Numbered from the stretch's first letter, positions 46,138-59,926 are shown. The stretch is 64,000 nt of DNA from Allodiplogaster sudhausi (GCA_945643635.1 CALZFC010000044.1:353501-417500); one strand, 5' to 3'. Notes: generated by a model not told the origin, from the sequence alone. Made by a program: numbers and translations.

Positions 46138-48633
46138 ATGCAGAGTGCGCTTCTTCTGCTTCTTCTCTCCGTCTTCGCCGTTGCCGCCTTCGCTTCCGTC
46201 CTCGACAGGTTCGAATAAAAAAACTAGTAAAAAAAGATGAAATGCTAGATTTAAAATTTTTTTGAATAACCTACCAAAACAGGAAAGTGGGTAAATTTCC
46301 AAAAAAAAAACTATGATAAGGGATCTATAACATAATTTGGAGTAGTTATTCACTAGGAATTCGATCGTAACAGGATGAGTTAGGGAGCTTCCATGCTACA
46401 CACATAAATATGTATCTTTCCTCGTCCCGTATCAATTGCTGTAGTGGAAGTGGAAAGCCGGATCATTTATTCAGAAATGCAGATAGCATCATGAGAGATG
46501 AGAGAGCTAATGACGATGGCGTGAATTGGAAGATGAGCAATGATGAATAGTGCAGTTGAGCATTTGTACAAAACAGGCCGGCCACTTGTCATAGAAAACA
46601 TCAGAATATTTGAAGACCTCTGCAACCTTTAGCATTTCCGCTCACTCTCACTCTCACTCTCACTCTCTCTCTATCTCTCTATCTCACTCTCTCTCCTCTT
46701 TCTCTCTTTCTCAGATCCCATCTCTCCGGTGTCAATTTGCTGTTGTATGTACTTCCACACTCTCGTCATACTCAACGTGCTCCCAGGATGCATCACTCTA
46801 TCCACATATCTTGCACTCTCCTTCCCTCTCTCCCTCTCTCTCTCCCTCTCTCTCTCTCTCTAGTCTCTACTCTCTCTCCTCCCACCCTCCCAGTCATGTA
46901 ATAAACATGAATGTGACATGTGTATACCATCCATGGAAGAGTGACTTCCAACAGAGCATCTTCCCGATGTCTGCTCTTGCAAAAGTGGACAAGAGACAGG
47001 AAGAAGAAGAAAAAATCCTAGCCATTTTTTTCTTTCCGAGACCAACTAAAAGGGTTTTAAAAATGACGACGTTTACGAATATGAAGCCATGATTATGACG
47101 TCATTATTCTTGCCCTTAAGATTAGTTCAAGCAGTTCGCCACGAACGATTCGATTATTACTTTTGGAAGATAAGAGAATTAAAGGCGGGAGAAATGACGT
47201 AGCTTCTCTAGAGGATATGAACGCTGATTAACTATGATAATAGAGATTTGCATGCGTAAAGTTATGCTTGATTAGTCGTTTAGTTATCAGTTTTTCCAAG
47301 CAGTCAGCCGTCAGTCGATTATTATTTTCGTTTTTTTAAAAGGACAAATTGTGTGGTATGCTCTTCTGCTGTATGTACTACTTCTTGACTTCCTCCTCGC
47401 CGCCACCCACGGAGACGATCATTCTTCTTTGGCTTTTTGAGATGGCAAACATCAAAAGGTCGTAAATGAATAGTACGTGGATATGTATGTACATAGTACG
47501 TAAGTCTTCACGGCATACCCTTTTTACCAACAACGCCATACTACTATCTTTCCACTCGAGACAGCATGACAATTGGGAAGGTTTCTGCATTGGACGGAAG
47601 TTAAAAGGGAGTCGGCTTACCGCTTCTTGTCTCTTCTGGCCTCTATCCATTTGTAATATCTCTCCCTCCCTCTCTCTTTCTTTCTCTCTCTCTCTCGCTC
47701 TCTCTCTCTCTTCTTTTGTTTACTCAACGTTGACGTCCACTACGCAAATGCCATGCGGTTGTGATCAGGAAGTTAGGTTGAGGAGGAAAAGAGCCATGTC
47801 GGGTAAAGGAATGTCTTCAGGAATCGAACATCACAGCAACTATGCATGTACTACATATTATATGTGGAAAATGTGAGGACGAATCAAAAAAGCATGAACA
47901 ACTGAACATGGATGAGAAAATATAAGTAGAGATTTTCAGAGAAAATATCCCTTAAAATGAAGATGTGATTTCAGTGAGACCGTCGACGCACGAAAAGAGA
48001 TTGACGAGCAACAACCGCTCTCCGAGGACGACGCTATCCTTAGATCCTTGTAAGTCTCCCGTGGTTTTATCATACCAAATCTTCAATTTTTATGCATAAA
48101 AAACGCACTCAGAGCAAGCGCATAGGTTTAATGGAAAAGAAAATGTGTTTGGCTAAAGAATAAGAGGTTTTTAAGTAATTCCAACAAATTATGCATTTTG
48201 CCTTATCGTATCGAAATTTGTTTACTTGATGAATGACAAATATTTATGTAAATAAGACAAATTAAATAAATAAATCTAGGATGGTGAAACGAGCGCCAAA
48301 GGATCCGCGATTCTTCAGCGCCGCCTTTGGAAAGCGCGCCGTTTACACCGAACGAAGGTAAAAATAACAATAATAATGAAATAAATGGTATAACAAGTTT
48401 TTTTTTTATATCTTTAAATTGAAGCTTAATTTACAATGACAACACGAAAAAATTGCATAAATTTTAGAGCCAGAAATAATCCTGTGGAATCATAATTTTC
48501 TTTTCTCTACGATAAAATGTGTGATTTCTATTTCAGATCGCCCTTCGTCTACCTCATGTACCAGAAGCGAGCGCCCATGGATCCGCGCATGTTCAGCACA
48601 GCTTTCGGCAAGCGCGGACTAGCGGATCCGAGG

Positions 48634-48664
<31 letters not shown>

Positions 48665-48909
48665 GCTCTCACTCTCTATCGCTCTCTCTCTCTCTCTCTC
48701 TCTCTCGCTCTCTCCCTCTCACTCTCTCTCTCTCTCTATCTATCTCCCTTCACTTTCTCTCAACTCTCTCTGTCTCTCTCTCTCTCTCTCTACCTCTCTC
48801 TCTCTTCCTAATGAAATGTTGAAAATGTTTCTCTTTCAGGATGTTCAGCACGGCCTTCGGGAAGCGGTCGGCCGACGACAATGGCGACTTGAATCTAGTT
48901 AGAAAATAG
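46138..48909 (+). CDS. nlp-7-like: Neuropeptide precursor, NLP-7-like (DPRMFSTAFamide family), 5 exons, 129 aa
   Basis: Exons: 46138-46208, 47975-48049, 48280-48357, 48537-48632, 48840-48909; all junctions phase 2. A signal peptide (MQSALLLLLLSVFAVAAF) is followed by an acidic spacer, then KR-bounded peptides: APKDPRFFSAAFG-KR, SPFVYLMYQ-KR (after an RR), APMDPRMFSTAFG-KR and GLADPRMFSTAFG-KR. The Gly before KR predicts C-terminal amidation, giving three related amides ending in DPR(F/M)FS(A/T)AF-amide. From memory, C. elegans NLP-7 contains DDPRMFTSSFG and a MY-ending non-amidated peptide, matching both kinds here. Each copy straddles or adjoins an intron; the last copy is split by an intron filled with TC repeat. 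Intron 1 is 1.77 kb. Acts as a secreted signal from neurons. Confidence 0.85.
48635..48810 (+). repeat. (TC)n microsatellite inside the last neuropeptide intron
   Basis: TC dinucleotides with CTCGC and CTAT interruptions fill nearly the whole 207-base intron between the DPR and MFSTAFG codons. Confidence 0.9.
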
Positions 48910-50219
48910 CGTCATAGTTTAAAAAAAATCGATATTTTAAATTTCATATTTTTATGAAAAATTAATAAAACTTTAATAGAAGAAAAATTTTTTAAGGAAT
49001 AATGACGTCATCCACTTCTCGACACGACTAGCGTCATCGCTCATATCCTCTTCTCAGTCTACGATAGATCTCCTCCTCTCAATCGGCTGTCTCTCTCTCA
49101 TTCTCGCTCTCTCTCCCTCTCAGTCTCTCTCTCTCATGCCTCTATCTACTCCATCCCCCTCCCGGCCATCGGTCCCATCAACCACAGAAGATGCCACCAC
49201 CAAATGTGATCTGATTCGAAATATGCATTTTGTCCCTTTTATTATAATATGGTTTATATAATAATTGACCAAATATCTTTTGTACATGTTTTTTTTACTT
49301 CTTCATCTGCTTCAGCATTATTGGCAGAGTAGTGACCCCACTCTTTGTATGATTTTTTGTAGTTTCCTATTATGCCATAATTTTCACAAAAACTTGTTGT
49401 GATCGGACGCTTGCAGTAAATACAAATGAGGCGGTGTTTGAAAGCAGAAAGAGAATCTTCTAGCAATTTGCCACATATCGAAGGCATTCTTTCAGATAAA
49501 TGGAAGGGGAAAGTAGGAAAGAATTTTGTTTAATTCACGGAACTCAAATATATTGCTGTTGTGCCTTAACAAGTACAACATGAATGGCATATACATATAT
49601 TCTATAAACTACACAGTTTGAAGGTTAATCTTAGTCGGTGTCAGGCGAGAGATAGAATTTGAAGAGAATTAGAGAAGCAGAACAAGAGAGCGAGAAGGAG
49701 TGGTAGGAGAAAGAAGTGGAATGAGAGAGAGGGAGAGAGAGAGGGAGAGAGAGAGGGAGAGAGAGAGGGAGAGAGAGGGAGATAGAGACAGAGAGAGATA
49801 AAGACAAAAAAGAGCTAGAGAACGAAAACGGATGAGGACATCGCGTTGCTGCTGACGAAACCGTTCGAATATGTCGCGGAAAAGCGCCCTTATAGCGTGG
49901 ACAATGTGGTTTGAGATGGGTCGACCAAAGAGGGCGAGTTGGAGAGAGAGAAGGGAGAGATACAGGGAAAGTGAGAGAGAAAGAGAGAGCTCAGGGAAAA
50001 CCAGAAACAGTCCAGAGAAGGAGAAAGAGAGAGAGAGAGAGAGGGAGAGAGAGAGAGAAAGATAGAGAGAGAGGGAGAAAGAGACTGTCAGAGACTTATC
50101 AAAATTAAGTGGCAAATACAGCTAAAGTAAGCAGAATGAGTGAATGAAAGTGAACAGTAAAACCGAGCAAGGAATTTTGTGATCATTTCATTAAGCCATT
50201 GGAACTGACGGAGATTGGG

Positions 50220-50531
50220 AGAGAAAGAGATAAAAGTGAGATTTAAAGAGCGAGAGAGAGAACTAAAACGAGAGAGAGAGATAGAAAATGAGAGACAGAG
50301 AAAGAGAGGGGAAGAGAGAGAGAGAAAGAGAGGGGGAAGAGAGAGAGAGTGAAAGAGAGAGAGAGAGAGCGAGAGATGGAGACAAAGAGGATAGGCAGAG
50401 ATAGACTTTGGTATGTATGTTGCTATTTCGAGGAGCAATGTGCTGCTCATTGTCAGACCGATCAAGATCTGATCGGTAGAGAAGAGAGAGAGAGAGAGGG
50501 TGAGAGAGAGCGAGCGAGAGTAGGAAGAGAA

Positions 50532-50587
<56 letters not shown>

Positions 50588-50595
50588 GGAGCAAT
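50220..50595 (+). repeat. Long GA-rich microsatellite block
   Basis: Two GA tracts flanking a short unique core (about 50,400-50,475). The core contains GATCAAGATCTGATC. Confidence 0.85.
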
Positions 50596-51010
50596 AAAAT
50601 GCTGCTGATCTCAAATTAGTTCTCATTCTATTACCGTATCCACAACATCGTAATAGAGAAATAGGGTCACTATTTCTTATTACGTAAAATACTTGTAGAA
50701 AAAGGTTTTTGTTAGTAACCGCATGCATTTAATATTTGCTAAATACTTTACCTACATAAACACATTAACAAATGTGTAAAAAACTTTTTAACTGCAGCGA
50801 ATTGTGAAAATGAAGTCTGGCACTTTTGCAATCTTCGAAAAGAATAAAATGAAATCTGTTTTGTATCTCTGATGAATTCTAGGGCTCCAGTTTAGCTATT
50901 AATCCCAATGTATATGTAAATATGCTACTCATTTTTCTTCTAAATACAAGACTGCGCACAGAGAACGATCACCGGTCGGCCTCGGGTTAGAGGACGGAAA
51001 AGGCAATAGG

Positions 51011-51053
51011 GCAATGTTCCAAGCTGCTGCTGCAGCAGTGCTTGGAACATTGC
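51011..51053. repeat. Short hairpin, 14-base arms
   Basis: GCAATGTTCCAAGC and GCTTGGAACATTGC around a CTG/CAG-rich loop. Confidence 0.7.
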
Positions 51054-51295
51054 TAAGGTCATGCCAGCATCATGCTTTAGATACTTGCTTTCATCATTCT
51101 CTCCTCTCTCTCTCACTCTTCTTTTCTCTCTCTCCCTCCCTCTCCTCTTTGTGAACCTTCTCCTTATCTGCGTTATAAATTGTATCTTGCTCTCTCCGCT
51201 GTCCATCTCGTTTGTTGCCAAAAGGTATTCAATTTTTTCTGTCTATATCTCCTCTCTTTCTCTCTCACCCTCACTCCTCCCCCACTCACTCTCTT

Positions 51296-51361
<66 letters not shown>

Positions 51362-51608
51362 CCTACCTATCAAACAAGCGTCCTCGTGCTTTCCACCCAG
51401 TGTCTCGCCGGTAGTATCAGTCATTAGCCGGCGAGTGCTATTATCAGTGTGCAATCTCCTCCTCCCCCTCTTCCTCCTTCGCTCTTCCCTTCATTCCCTC
51501 CCAATTCCATACATCACTCTGTCGTCCAAGGAGAGCGAGATCACATCCAATTAAACTTCTCCCACGATCTCTGTATTCGAACCAAGGCTCTCTTCAAAAC
51601 AGTTCGTA

Positions 51609-53708
51609 ATGGCGGTACGTATTTTACTCAATATTTTATTAAAAAATTTCTGGTTGTAATGTTAGAGTCTCAAAAATATAAGTACTTTAAAAGAAACAGA
51701 ATACAGAAGAAGATTGAAAAGAAGCCTTATTATCCATTTCGAACTACGTTGTTTAACGCCATCGGCTCCGTTAGCAAGCGAACTCCGGACTAGCATAATA
51801 CCCCCTATCCCCCGGGCCAGGCACGCTGTGTAAAAAAACACTGGGAGGAAGAAGAGGCTTTTCTTATGGCGCCGCGAATTTGCGCGATTTTTAGCGGCAC
51901 AATCTCTCCTTTCTCTTCTTCCTTATCTCATTGTCGCTTGCAAACTGCACCCATTTTTGGCGCAAGATCTTACTCAGTCACCTTTCGAACTTCTACCCTG
52001 TTTCCCTTCTTCGCTTGCCGCTCTTGCAACATTATAACACATCTTCTCGGTAGCTTAGGAAAGTTTTTACCTTGTTGTCGCGATAATTTCAACCGGAGTT
52101 ATTGGTTAGTGCTGAATGCCATTTGCTTTGTTTGTTTGTCTTTTTTCATTTAAAAAGTCTACGATTTTCTTCCGCGTTCTTTATAAATGTAATTTGTTTA
52201 AGTCGTCCAGGGCTTCTACTCTAAATCACACTGAATAGCGAGCATCTGTTGATTTTTTTTAAAAAAATATACTTAAATGCTTCTTTTAGTCAGATTTAAG
52301 AAAATGTTTGATTTAACGGCTCTTTAAAAGAGATATCATGGCATGATTAAGTGGGAAAGCTGCTTGGAAGTCGAGTCGCCGAGTCATCAGCAGCAACAGC
52401 CGACATTCGGCGAGGCTGCCTGCCTCCGTCGTCTGCGCGCTCATCAATCCAGGCTTGCGAGGGTATTTGTTTATTCGTTTGTTTGTTTGTTTATTTATTC
52501 ATTCTCTTCTTTTTATTTCAAGATGCTAATGCAATTTTTTTTTATATTTTGTTGAAAAAAGTCAATATATAAGAGTGCGAAAAGTTATGCCACTAATTTC
52601 TCAAAATGGTGAGGCTTTCTCGTAGTTGTATGAAGAAGTCTCTCTCGAGTACTATTGTTTGAAGAGGAAGCTGGCGAAAATTTTACGCAGAGCTGTTTCT
52701 AGTCTTTTATAAATCTTTCATCCTGTTTCTAGTCGACTTGTGAGCTCTATATTTGTATTTTGGAATTCATCTACGTAGTGTTTTTTGTGTGTGATTTTTT
52801 CAGAGTTTTTTTAATTATATAAATAATGTTCCATTTTAAGGCCGCCACACTCCCGGCGCGTTCCTCCGTCCGTCGTGCCTGCTTCGCTAACTCTCGCGCT
52901 TCTTCCGTGTACGACGGCTCAACATCACAGGTATCGTAGCCATCGATGATTTGTCATACGGTATATGATGGATGCATGTTTAACAGCATTTCATTCTTGT
53001 ATTATATTAATAATTAAAAAATTATATAAATTCACCAACACTTTACTAGTTAGGTATAAGCGAGTCAATTTTGAATGGCATTGAATTTGGGAAGTCCCCA
53101 ATAGAGATCAGCGATTTATACGTCAAGGAAGAAGGTAAATGTAATAAGGTTCTCTCGCAGAAACCACCTGATCATTTTTTGACAAATGGAAAATAAATAA
53201 GCTAACCGTAATAAATAAGTAGAATAAAATTATTAATCATAGCAGTTTTTTCTTCGCAATTTCCTCAATTGTTTCGCTCGATCTTTTTACTTCTGCATAT
53301 TTTGGCTGCCCACACGTGTTTTCTCAACTTGCATATGTTTTCTCAAATTGTATTTCTCAACTTAGCATGCGCGAATCTTATCTCGATCTTGAATACTTGT
53401 AATCAATCCATGGGAATATATTAACTGCAACCACAACCCTCGAATCCCTTAAAAATAGGAAGGTTTTAACTGGTTCAGAAACTTATGGGTTGAGTCTCCA
53501 GAAATATCTTTTGAGAAAAAAAATATTTTCGTCTACTTGTTTCGTTTCTCTCAAAGGGCTTCTATTCTAATTCCTGTTTCCCAACATTCTCCGTGCCACT
53601 CGTGATGACAAACGCACAGTGATTGCCATGTCTAATGTGATCAACGCTTTGGCAACAATGCGACGATAGCCAGTTCTCTCTTTCTCTCCCTCTCTCTCTC
53701 TCACCCTA

Positions 53709-53764
<56 letters not shown>

Positions 53765-55947
53765 CCTTCTCTTCTTTTCCCCTATCCAGCACTATTACCT
53801 GCATCTCTCTCTGTCTCGCTTGCTTTTTTTTCTATCTTTCTCTGGCTCTCTTATCAGATTAATACTTTCCTTTTTATAGTCCATCGGCATGCTCGAAATG
53901 TGTATTTATGTTGCCATTCCACGGGTTCCATGGTTCAATTTTGTTGTTAATACTTCCGTCTCAATTCCTATGCAACAGAGGGGAAAAAGCGATTGGAAAG
54001 ATACGAACTGATAAAACATCCAAGTCAGACAATTCTGGTTTTGATTATTCATAGAAAAATTATTTTAAAACAACATGCTCTTGTCATGCTAATTACACAT
54101 AAATACTATTTATTAATACATTTAGACTTCTCAGCTATTCTGACATTTTAACTATTACCTGAAAAGCAGGTATTTGCAGATAAAATATTCCTGCTATTAT
54201 TTTTCAATTATTCTTAATGTATGTCTATTAGGAAATTATCTATAAAAAAGAATGCTAAGCGCTAAAATAAATTTATTAACATTATTGTAAGCTAATTAAG
54301 ATTTTAATATTTTTAAACTGTTAAATAATGATATATTGTACAGGAAGCCATCTCTCCGTCTCCTCCAGGAACTCCATCCTTTCTGTTCACCGAAGCTGAT
54401 CAGCATATCTACAATCATGTTGGTTGCTCTTCCCTTTTCCTGTCTCATCGAATACCGTATTCTCTTTCTGTGAATACCGTAATAATTGGGTAGTGACGTC
54501 CGTTTTTCTCTCAATCCCTCCAAAATGAAATTTTTTGATTCTATTATTTATTGGTATCATTATGTTTGCTGTGCTTGTAAAATGCGTCATTACGAATAGT
54601 TCTTTTTTAACGTTTCGTTTGATTGAAATGAAAGATAACTTCAGAGTAGTACATAGTATGAATTCACGGTTTGAGAATGCTCGCTTTTCAAATTTCCTTA
54701 CAAGAAACATAATTCTTTTTTGGCTGAGTTTTTTTCTTCAATTCCTGGGAACATTCCTTTCCCTCCTTGCTTTCTACAGGCGGTGGTAGTTTCTTGCGGC
54801 AACCAAAAAATATAATGTAATATTACGCAGAAGTTTTGTTAGACATGAAGAGTGCATGATGATATACATTGTATTATGTAAAATAGCTGTTAAAAGCGCC
54901 TCTTGCCTCCACAATTTAGCCCTGCCGTGCTGAAAAGCCGCTGTAATTTAGCAACAGTAAGTAGTATATTTATTATGCCCCTTCTGCCCATCGCAATTGT
55001 GCTAGATGTTCTCAGTAGGAGTTTTGGGTTGAAACGGTTATTACCCTCACGTCCGTGGGGGCTTCCCCCCTCTCCTCGCCCCCACCTGCCAGCTTTGCTA
55101 AGACACTTATTCCTTCGTTGACTTCCGGGGGCAACGAAGAACACACGCTTACAGAACGAGGAAGAGAAGGCGCAGAAGGCAAAGATTCTGTTTTCTTGGT
55201 TGTTTGTTACGGCTCTGAAAAATTGAGACTTGAGGTAGAGAGAGAGAGAGAGAAGAGAGAGCGAGAGAGAAAGAGAGAGGGAGAAAGAAAGAGAGACGGA
55301 AAAGGCTTGGACGTGGCAGTAAGGAAAACTGAATGTGTGCGAAAGGGGAAAAAATGTACGGATAGAAATTAGAGAGAGAAAGAGAGAGAGAGTTAGGGTT
55401 AGCGATTCTGAGAGAGACTAAGATTGCAAGGAGCAAAATGGAGCTAGAGAATATGCAGTTGTGAGATAGACAGATAGATAGAGAGAGAGAGAGATTAAAT
55501 AACAAGACTGCAAAGTAATCAAAGAGAAACATGAACTGAACATTTTCTGTGTGCGCAGCAGAGAACGCAAATTGAAGTGAAAGAGCTTGGATAGAGGATG
55601 AAAAGGGGAGAGTGAGGCTTGGTTAGAAAGCGAGAGAAAGAGAGAGATTGGCAGAGAGAGAGAGAGAGGGAGTAGAGAGAGAGACGGGGTGAGAGTAGGA
55701 ACAGAGAGAGAGAGAGAGAGACTAGAGAGTTAGAGAGAGAGAGAGAGAACGGCAGTCATACATTCGACTGAAGATGACGATATGTGTGCATGCTAAGGCA
55801 AGGAGAACTATTTTGTCCAGCTAAGGAAACCCCCTATCCATTCCCTCATATCCGAGGCATATTCATTCTCTTGCTATATTCCGTCTCTCTCTGTCCCTAG
55901 TTTCGTCTTCTCTTGCGCTCTACCGACTCAGTGTCTACCCCTCACGT

Positions 55948-56003
<56 letters not shown>

Positions 56004-56092
56004 CCCTCTCTTCCTCTCTCCCTGCTTCTCTCTCAAATTCGTTCGCTCTCGTTTACTTCTCTTTCAATCTCTCTCTCTCTCTCTCTCTGTGG

Positions 56093-56150
<58 letters not shown>

Positions 56151-56700
56151 CTTCTTTCTTTCTCTCTCTCTCTCTCTCTCTCTCAACCTCTTCAAGCATG
56201 TGAACCCCGCAACCCCCTTCCATTACATTGCACTTGGCCGAATTCTCGACATCTGTTCACGCCTTTTATCGGGAGCCATTTGCTCGGCTTTTCATTTTTT
56301 ATTTATTCTTTTTTTCGACGATTAAAGGTTTTATTCACTCTCTGCCAATCTTAAAATACTTTTTTTTCTGAACTGCTAATTTTTAACACTTAAAGCTTTC
56401 TTGCAATTTAATTGTTGTTATGTTGTTGATTAAACAGCTGTTAAATAAAATAAGAAAACAAAAATGAATGATTAAATTGTCCGCTTTATTGCTTTTCAAT
56501 AAATTATATATAATGCATTTTCAATGAATAATTATAATAAAAATAATAATCATATTTAAATAAATAATCCTTTTTAATTCTTCCAGATGACGATGGCAGA
56601 GTTCTCGCTGGGCGACGACATTGACGAAGAACACTCGAGGTCAGATGAGCCTGAAGAGATCGAGCATGTCACCAGACTCAAGCGAGTCAGTCATTTTTAG
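51609..56700 (+). CDS. Hypothetical multi-exon gene (about 150 aa as modelled)
   Basis: A phase-consistent chain: 51609-51614 (Met-Ala only, before GTACGT), 52352-52462 (SPSHQQQQPTFGEAA, RRLRAHQSRLAR), 52841-52930 (AATLPARSSVRRACFA, SRASSVYDGS), 53050-53134 (ESILNGIEFGKSPIEI), 54369-54418 (TPSFLFTEADQHIYNH) and 56587-56700 (MAEFSLGDDIDEEHSR, EEIEHVTRLKR, stop). The middle exons have normal protein-like composition and good splice borders in otherwise repetitive DNA. The product is Ser/Arg-rich then acidic, without signal peptide or helix, as in an intracellular regulatory protein. No family recognised. The first and last exons are the weakest; AAGCGA/GTCAGT at about 56,687 may be a donor to further exons. 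Confidence 0.35.
53675..53765 (+). repeat. (TC)n microsatellite
   Basis: Pure CT run of about 45 bases at its right end, inside a putative intron of the hypothetical gene. Confidence 0.9.
55225..56185 (+). repeat. Back-to-back GA block then TC block
   Basis: GA-rich from 55,225 to about 55,750, then, after 200 bases of unique DNA, TC-rich from about 55,950 to 56,185 including (TCTG)n at 56,094-56,117. The two could pair as a very large imperfect hairpin. Confidence 0.8.
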
Positions 56701-56709
56701 TTGTCTGCT

Positions 56710-56746
<37 letters not shown>

Positions 56747-57144
56747 GTGTTTGTATCACTCTCTCCCTCTCTCTCTCCACCCCTCTCTTTGTCTCGATGT
56801 TTCGTTCGCTCTCTTATCTCTCTTCTGTTCTTTCTCTTTTCATAGAGCGAAAGAGAGAGATAGAGAGAGGCGCAGTGAGAGAGAAAGAGAGCGAGTCCTT
56901 TCTAATTTGTGCGCCATTATTTGTTGCTGTCCTCAAGTGCTGTCAATTCTAAGCGATGTTCACTGTCTTATCTTTCTTTTCCTCTTTTTGTTGCAAGCTA
57001 ATCTGGCGGCCATTATAATGGATACATGCTAAAGTAGACTCTTGTTTATATATCACATATATCACAGATGTCTAGCAGAACTCACTCTTTCTTCTAGTGA
57101 TCTTTCAGTTGTGCACAGTGAGTTCGCTTTCTCTCTGTCTCTAG

Positions 57145-57191
<47 letters not shown>

Positions 57192-57384
57192 TTCTCTCTC
57201 TCTATCACTCTCTCTCTCTCTTTCTCTCTCTCTATCACTCGCCGTCTGTCATTTCCACTTTATGTTCCCTGCAGGTGAGAATAGTCTTCATTGCAGAGCC
57301 GAATAGTTGGTCTCAAGGCATTTTTTCTCGCTTTCGAAAGTGTTGCGAGGCAGAAAGAGAGGAAGTGAGAGAAGGAGGGAGGGG

Positions 57385-57415
<31 letters not shown>

Positions 57416-57591
57416 AGTCAAAAGTAATTGGCAATGAGGAGAAAGGGGAGAGAGAGAAGAGCATTAGAGAAAAAAACGATAGAGGGTATGAGGTAGAGTG
57501 GGAAGGCAGAGAGCGAGGGAGCGAGAGAGAGCGACTTAATGTTAGAGTGAAACGCTGGCTCATAAACCGGGGCTTCCGGTACGGACTCGTG

Positions 57592-57634
<43 letters not shown>

Positions 57635-59071
57635 GCTCTCAGTCTACTCTCTCTGTCAATCTCAGTCTCTCTCTCTCTCTCTGTCACTCAGCCTCCCTCT
57701 CTATTTCGCATTCACCTTCTATATTTCTTCTCACGTTCACGTTTACTGGAATATGGAACAAGCTCTGACAGGGAATAAAAGCTACTGTCGAGGACCCAGA
57801 AAATTAGGGTGGGGAAGGACGTATTGGGCCCGGAAACCAGGGTGGGTTTGCTCTGTTTTTGCCTAAACGTTACTCAAAAACATGGTGGGGTAGGGCTTCG
57901 GGGAGGCCCAAAATCAGAATGGGTCTGTCAAATCGACAGTGCCCCTGAGGCATAGGGAGATCAAAGGGCAAATAAATTTTTTTCTCCAAAGTTTTACACA
58001 CTTTTCGTACTTTTAAAATCGTTTAATTTTTTCCAAATTTAAAAATAGCATCTCTTTCTTTTTTATATAAGATTCTAATCTAATCCCGTGGTTCTGCTGG
58101 TGGAACAGATTTCTTATTCTCGTGGGGCCTGAGAAGCAACGATTTTTTTCGGAGAGGAAGGGGATAGTCGATAAGTAATTGTAAAAATGTGAACGTGTAC
58201 ATGGCTGTCGATGTTCCTTTATTCGCACGCTGCCATACGCACGTATACACAATGCGGAAAATGCATTGTTGAATCTGTTTCCTATTATTCTCTCGCACTC
58301 TCCACGACCAGCATGCTCTCTCTCTCTCTCACTCTCTCTCTCACTTTTCTCTAACCTCCGTTGTAAGGATTGCTGACGTAGATGCCATAGCGTTCAAGAG
58401 GGCAAGATGAGGAAGTTGAGCGAAGAATTGGAAGAGAGAAAGAGGGTGCGATTTTGGAAGAAACGAAACTTTCTTTCTCTCTTTATCGACTAAGAGATAG
58501 AGAGAGAGAATGGAACGGAACAGTTACAAGAGCTTCCTGTCTGCATCCTCAACTGATCTCTGATGCCTGCTTGGTGTGAATTCGGTTTTTGTTTGGCTAG
58601 CATAGATGGGCGAATTAGTTGTGATCGGGGAAAATATATTTTTTAGAACAAAAAAATATTTGTTAGAAAAATATGGTTGCAAAAATAGTTCTGCACAGGA
58701 GTGAATAAATTTATTTTTCTACTTCTATTCCTAGTATAAGAATGTCCCTTCTAGTATGCTTTACAAGTACATATCCTTCCATACTTTTGCAAACAATCAA
58801 ATTATACGCAATCTTCTTCTGCAACTTGGTCGGATCACATTTTTAGCGCTATTAGTCGTGGAAAAGGGGGGCAAAGTCTCTGTGGCGGTTGTCGCGCTGA
58901 TAAAGTGAAAGAGGGAGAGATGCCATTTTTAGCCCCTCGCGATACAGTGTGTCGTGTCAAACGAGTCTTTTGCGGGGGGTATTTTCGAAAACACTTTTTG
59001 GCTCGATGCCAAGAAGTGTTTTCTGCTGTCCTCTCTCTCTTTCTCTCTCTCCTCTCCCTCTCCTCTCTCTA

Positions 59072-59102
<31 letters not shown>

Positions 59103-59926
59103 TTCCCTCTCTCTACTCTCTCTCTCTCTCTTTCTCGCTGTCATGGAAGGTTCGGTTAATGTCCATGACAAGTGTTGGGGAACCCCGACAGCCCGGTCAC
59201 AAGATCAGTTCGTTTTTCATCGTTTGTCTCTTTAGCAGCCAGCAAAAATAAATATGAGAGCATCATGTGTCATGGACCCATCTGGCACATGCTTGGGAGG
59301 GAAAGGGACAGAGAAGAGAGCAGCAGAAAATGACTCTACGTTGCAAAGACTCATGCATTATTGATACGGCCGGAGCTAGGATGATCTGCGGGACATCTGC
59401 AGACTTTTTTTTCAAGTCTTTCTCTCTCTGTCTCTCTCGGTCACTCTCACTCTGTCGCTCTCTCTCTTTCTCTGTCTGGCTCTCTCTCTCTCTCTGTTGA
59501 TTTCGTCCTCGGATAATCTGAGTTGCACCAAATAATAAATTTTTGAAGCCTAACAAGGATTCATTCAAGTATTGGTGTCACAAAGATAGGCACGAGAATT
59601 CGGCATCAGGCTTCAAAACGGCCTTATTAGGTTTCAATTTCGCATTATTTGGCCGGTTTAAAATTTCTTTATCAGCTGAAATGAACCATCAAAATTCACA
59701 AACAAGCATTCAATTACGTGATTATCCCTGAATTTCATAGCCTATACAATGATAAATGAATTGCAACCTAGCGTCCAAGTTAACACGAGATAGGAAACCA
59801 AAAATTAATCAAAAGGACGAAACAATAGATTCAACTTAACAAATTAACAGTAAACATAACAAATTAACAAATGGTTAACAAACTGCATCAGCAGGTTTCA
59901 GCTGACATTCGCAGAGAGAAGAGACT
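56701..59926. other. Gene-poor simple-repeat region
   Basis: TC at 56,710-56,850, 57,145-57,240, 57,590-57,700 and 59,020-59,145; GA at 57,350-57,535. Between 57,780 and 57,960 GGCCC-rich unique sequence with repeated GGGTGGG words occurs. No exon supported. Confidence 0.5.

Larger units (their letters stand above)
48910..51608. other. Gene-poor GA/TC region
   Basis: AATAAA at about 48,964 may polyadenylate the neuropeptide transcript. GA on the plus strand dominates 49,720-50,095 and 50,220-50,595; TC returns at 51,095-51,360. No exon supported. Confidence 0.5.

Noticed and set aside
45463..46218. 251-codon plus-strand open frame
   Set aside because: Mostly translation of TC repeats; only its last ~25 codons, which coincide with the neuropeptide signal peptide, look real.
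49669..50594. Long Ser/Leu-rich minus-strand frames
   Set aside because: GA/TC microsatellites translate to Ser-Leu or Arg-Glu repeats on all frames without stops.
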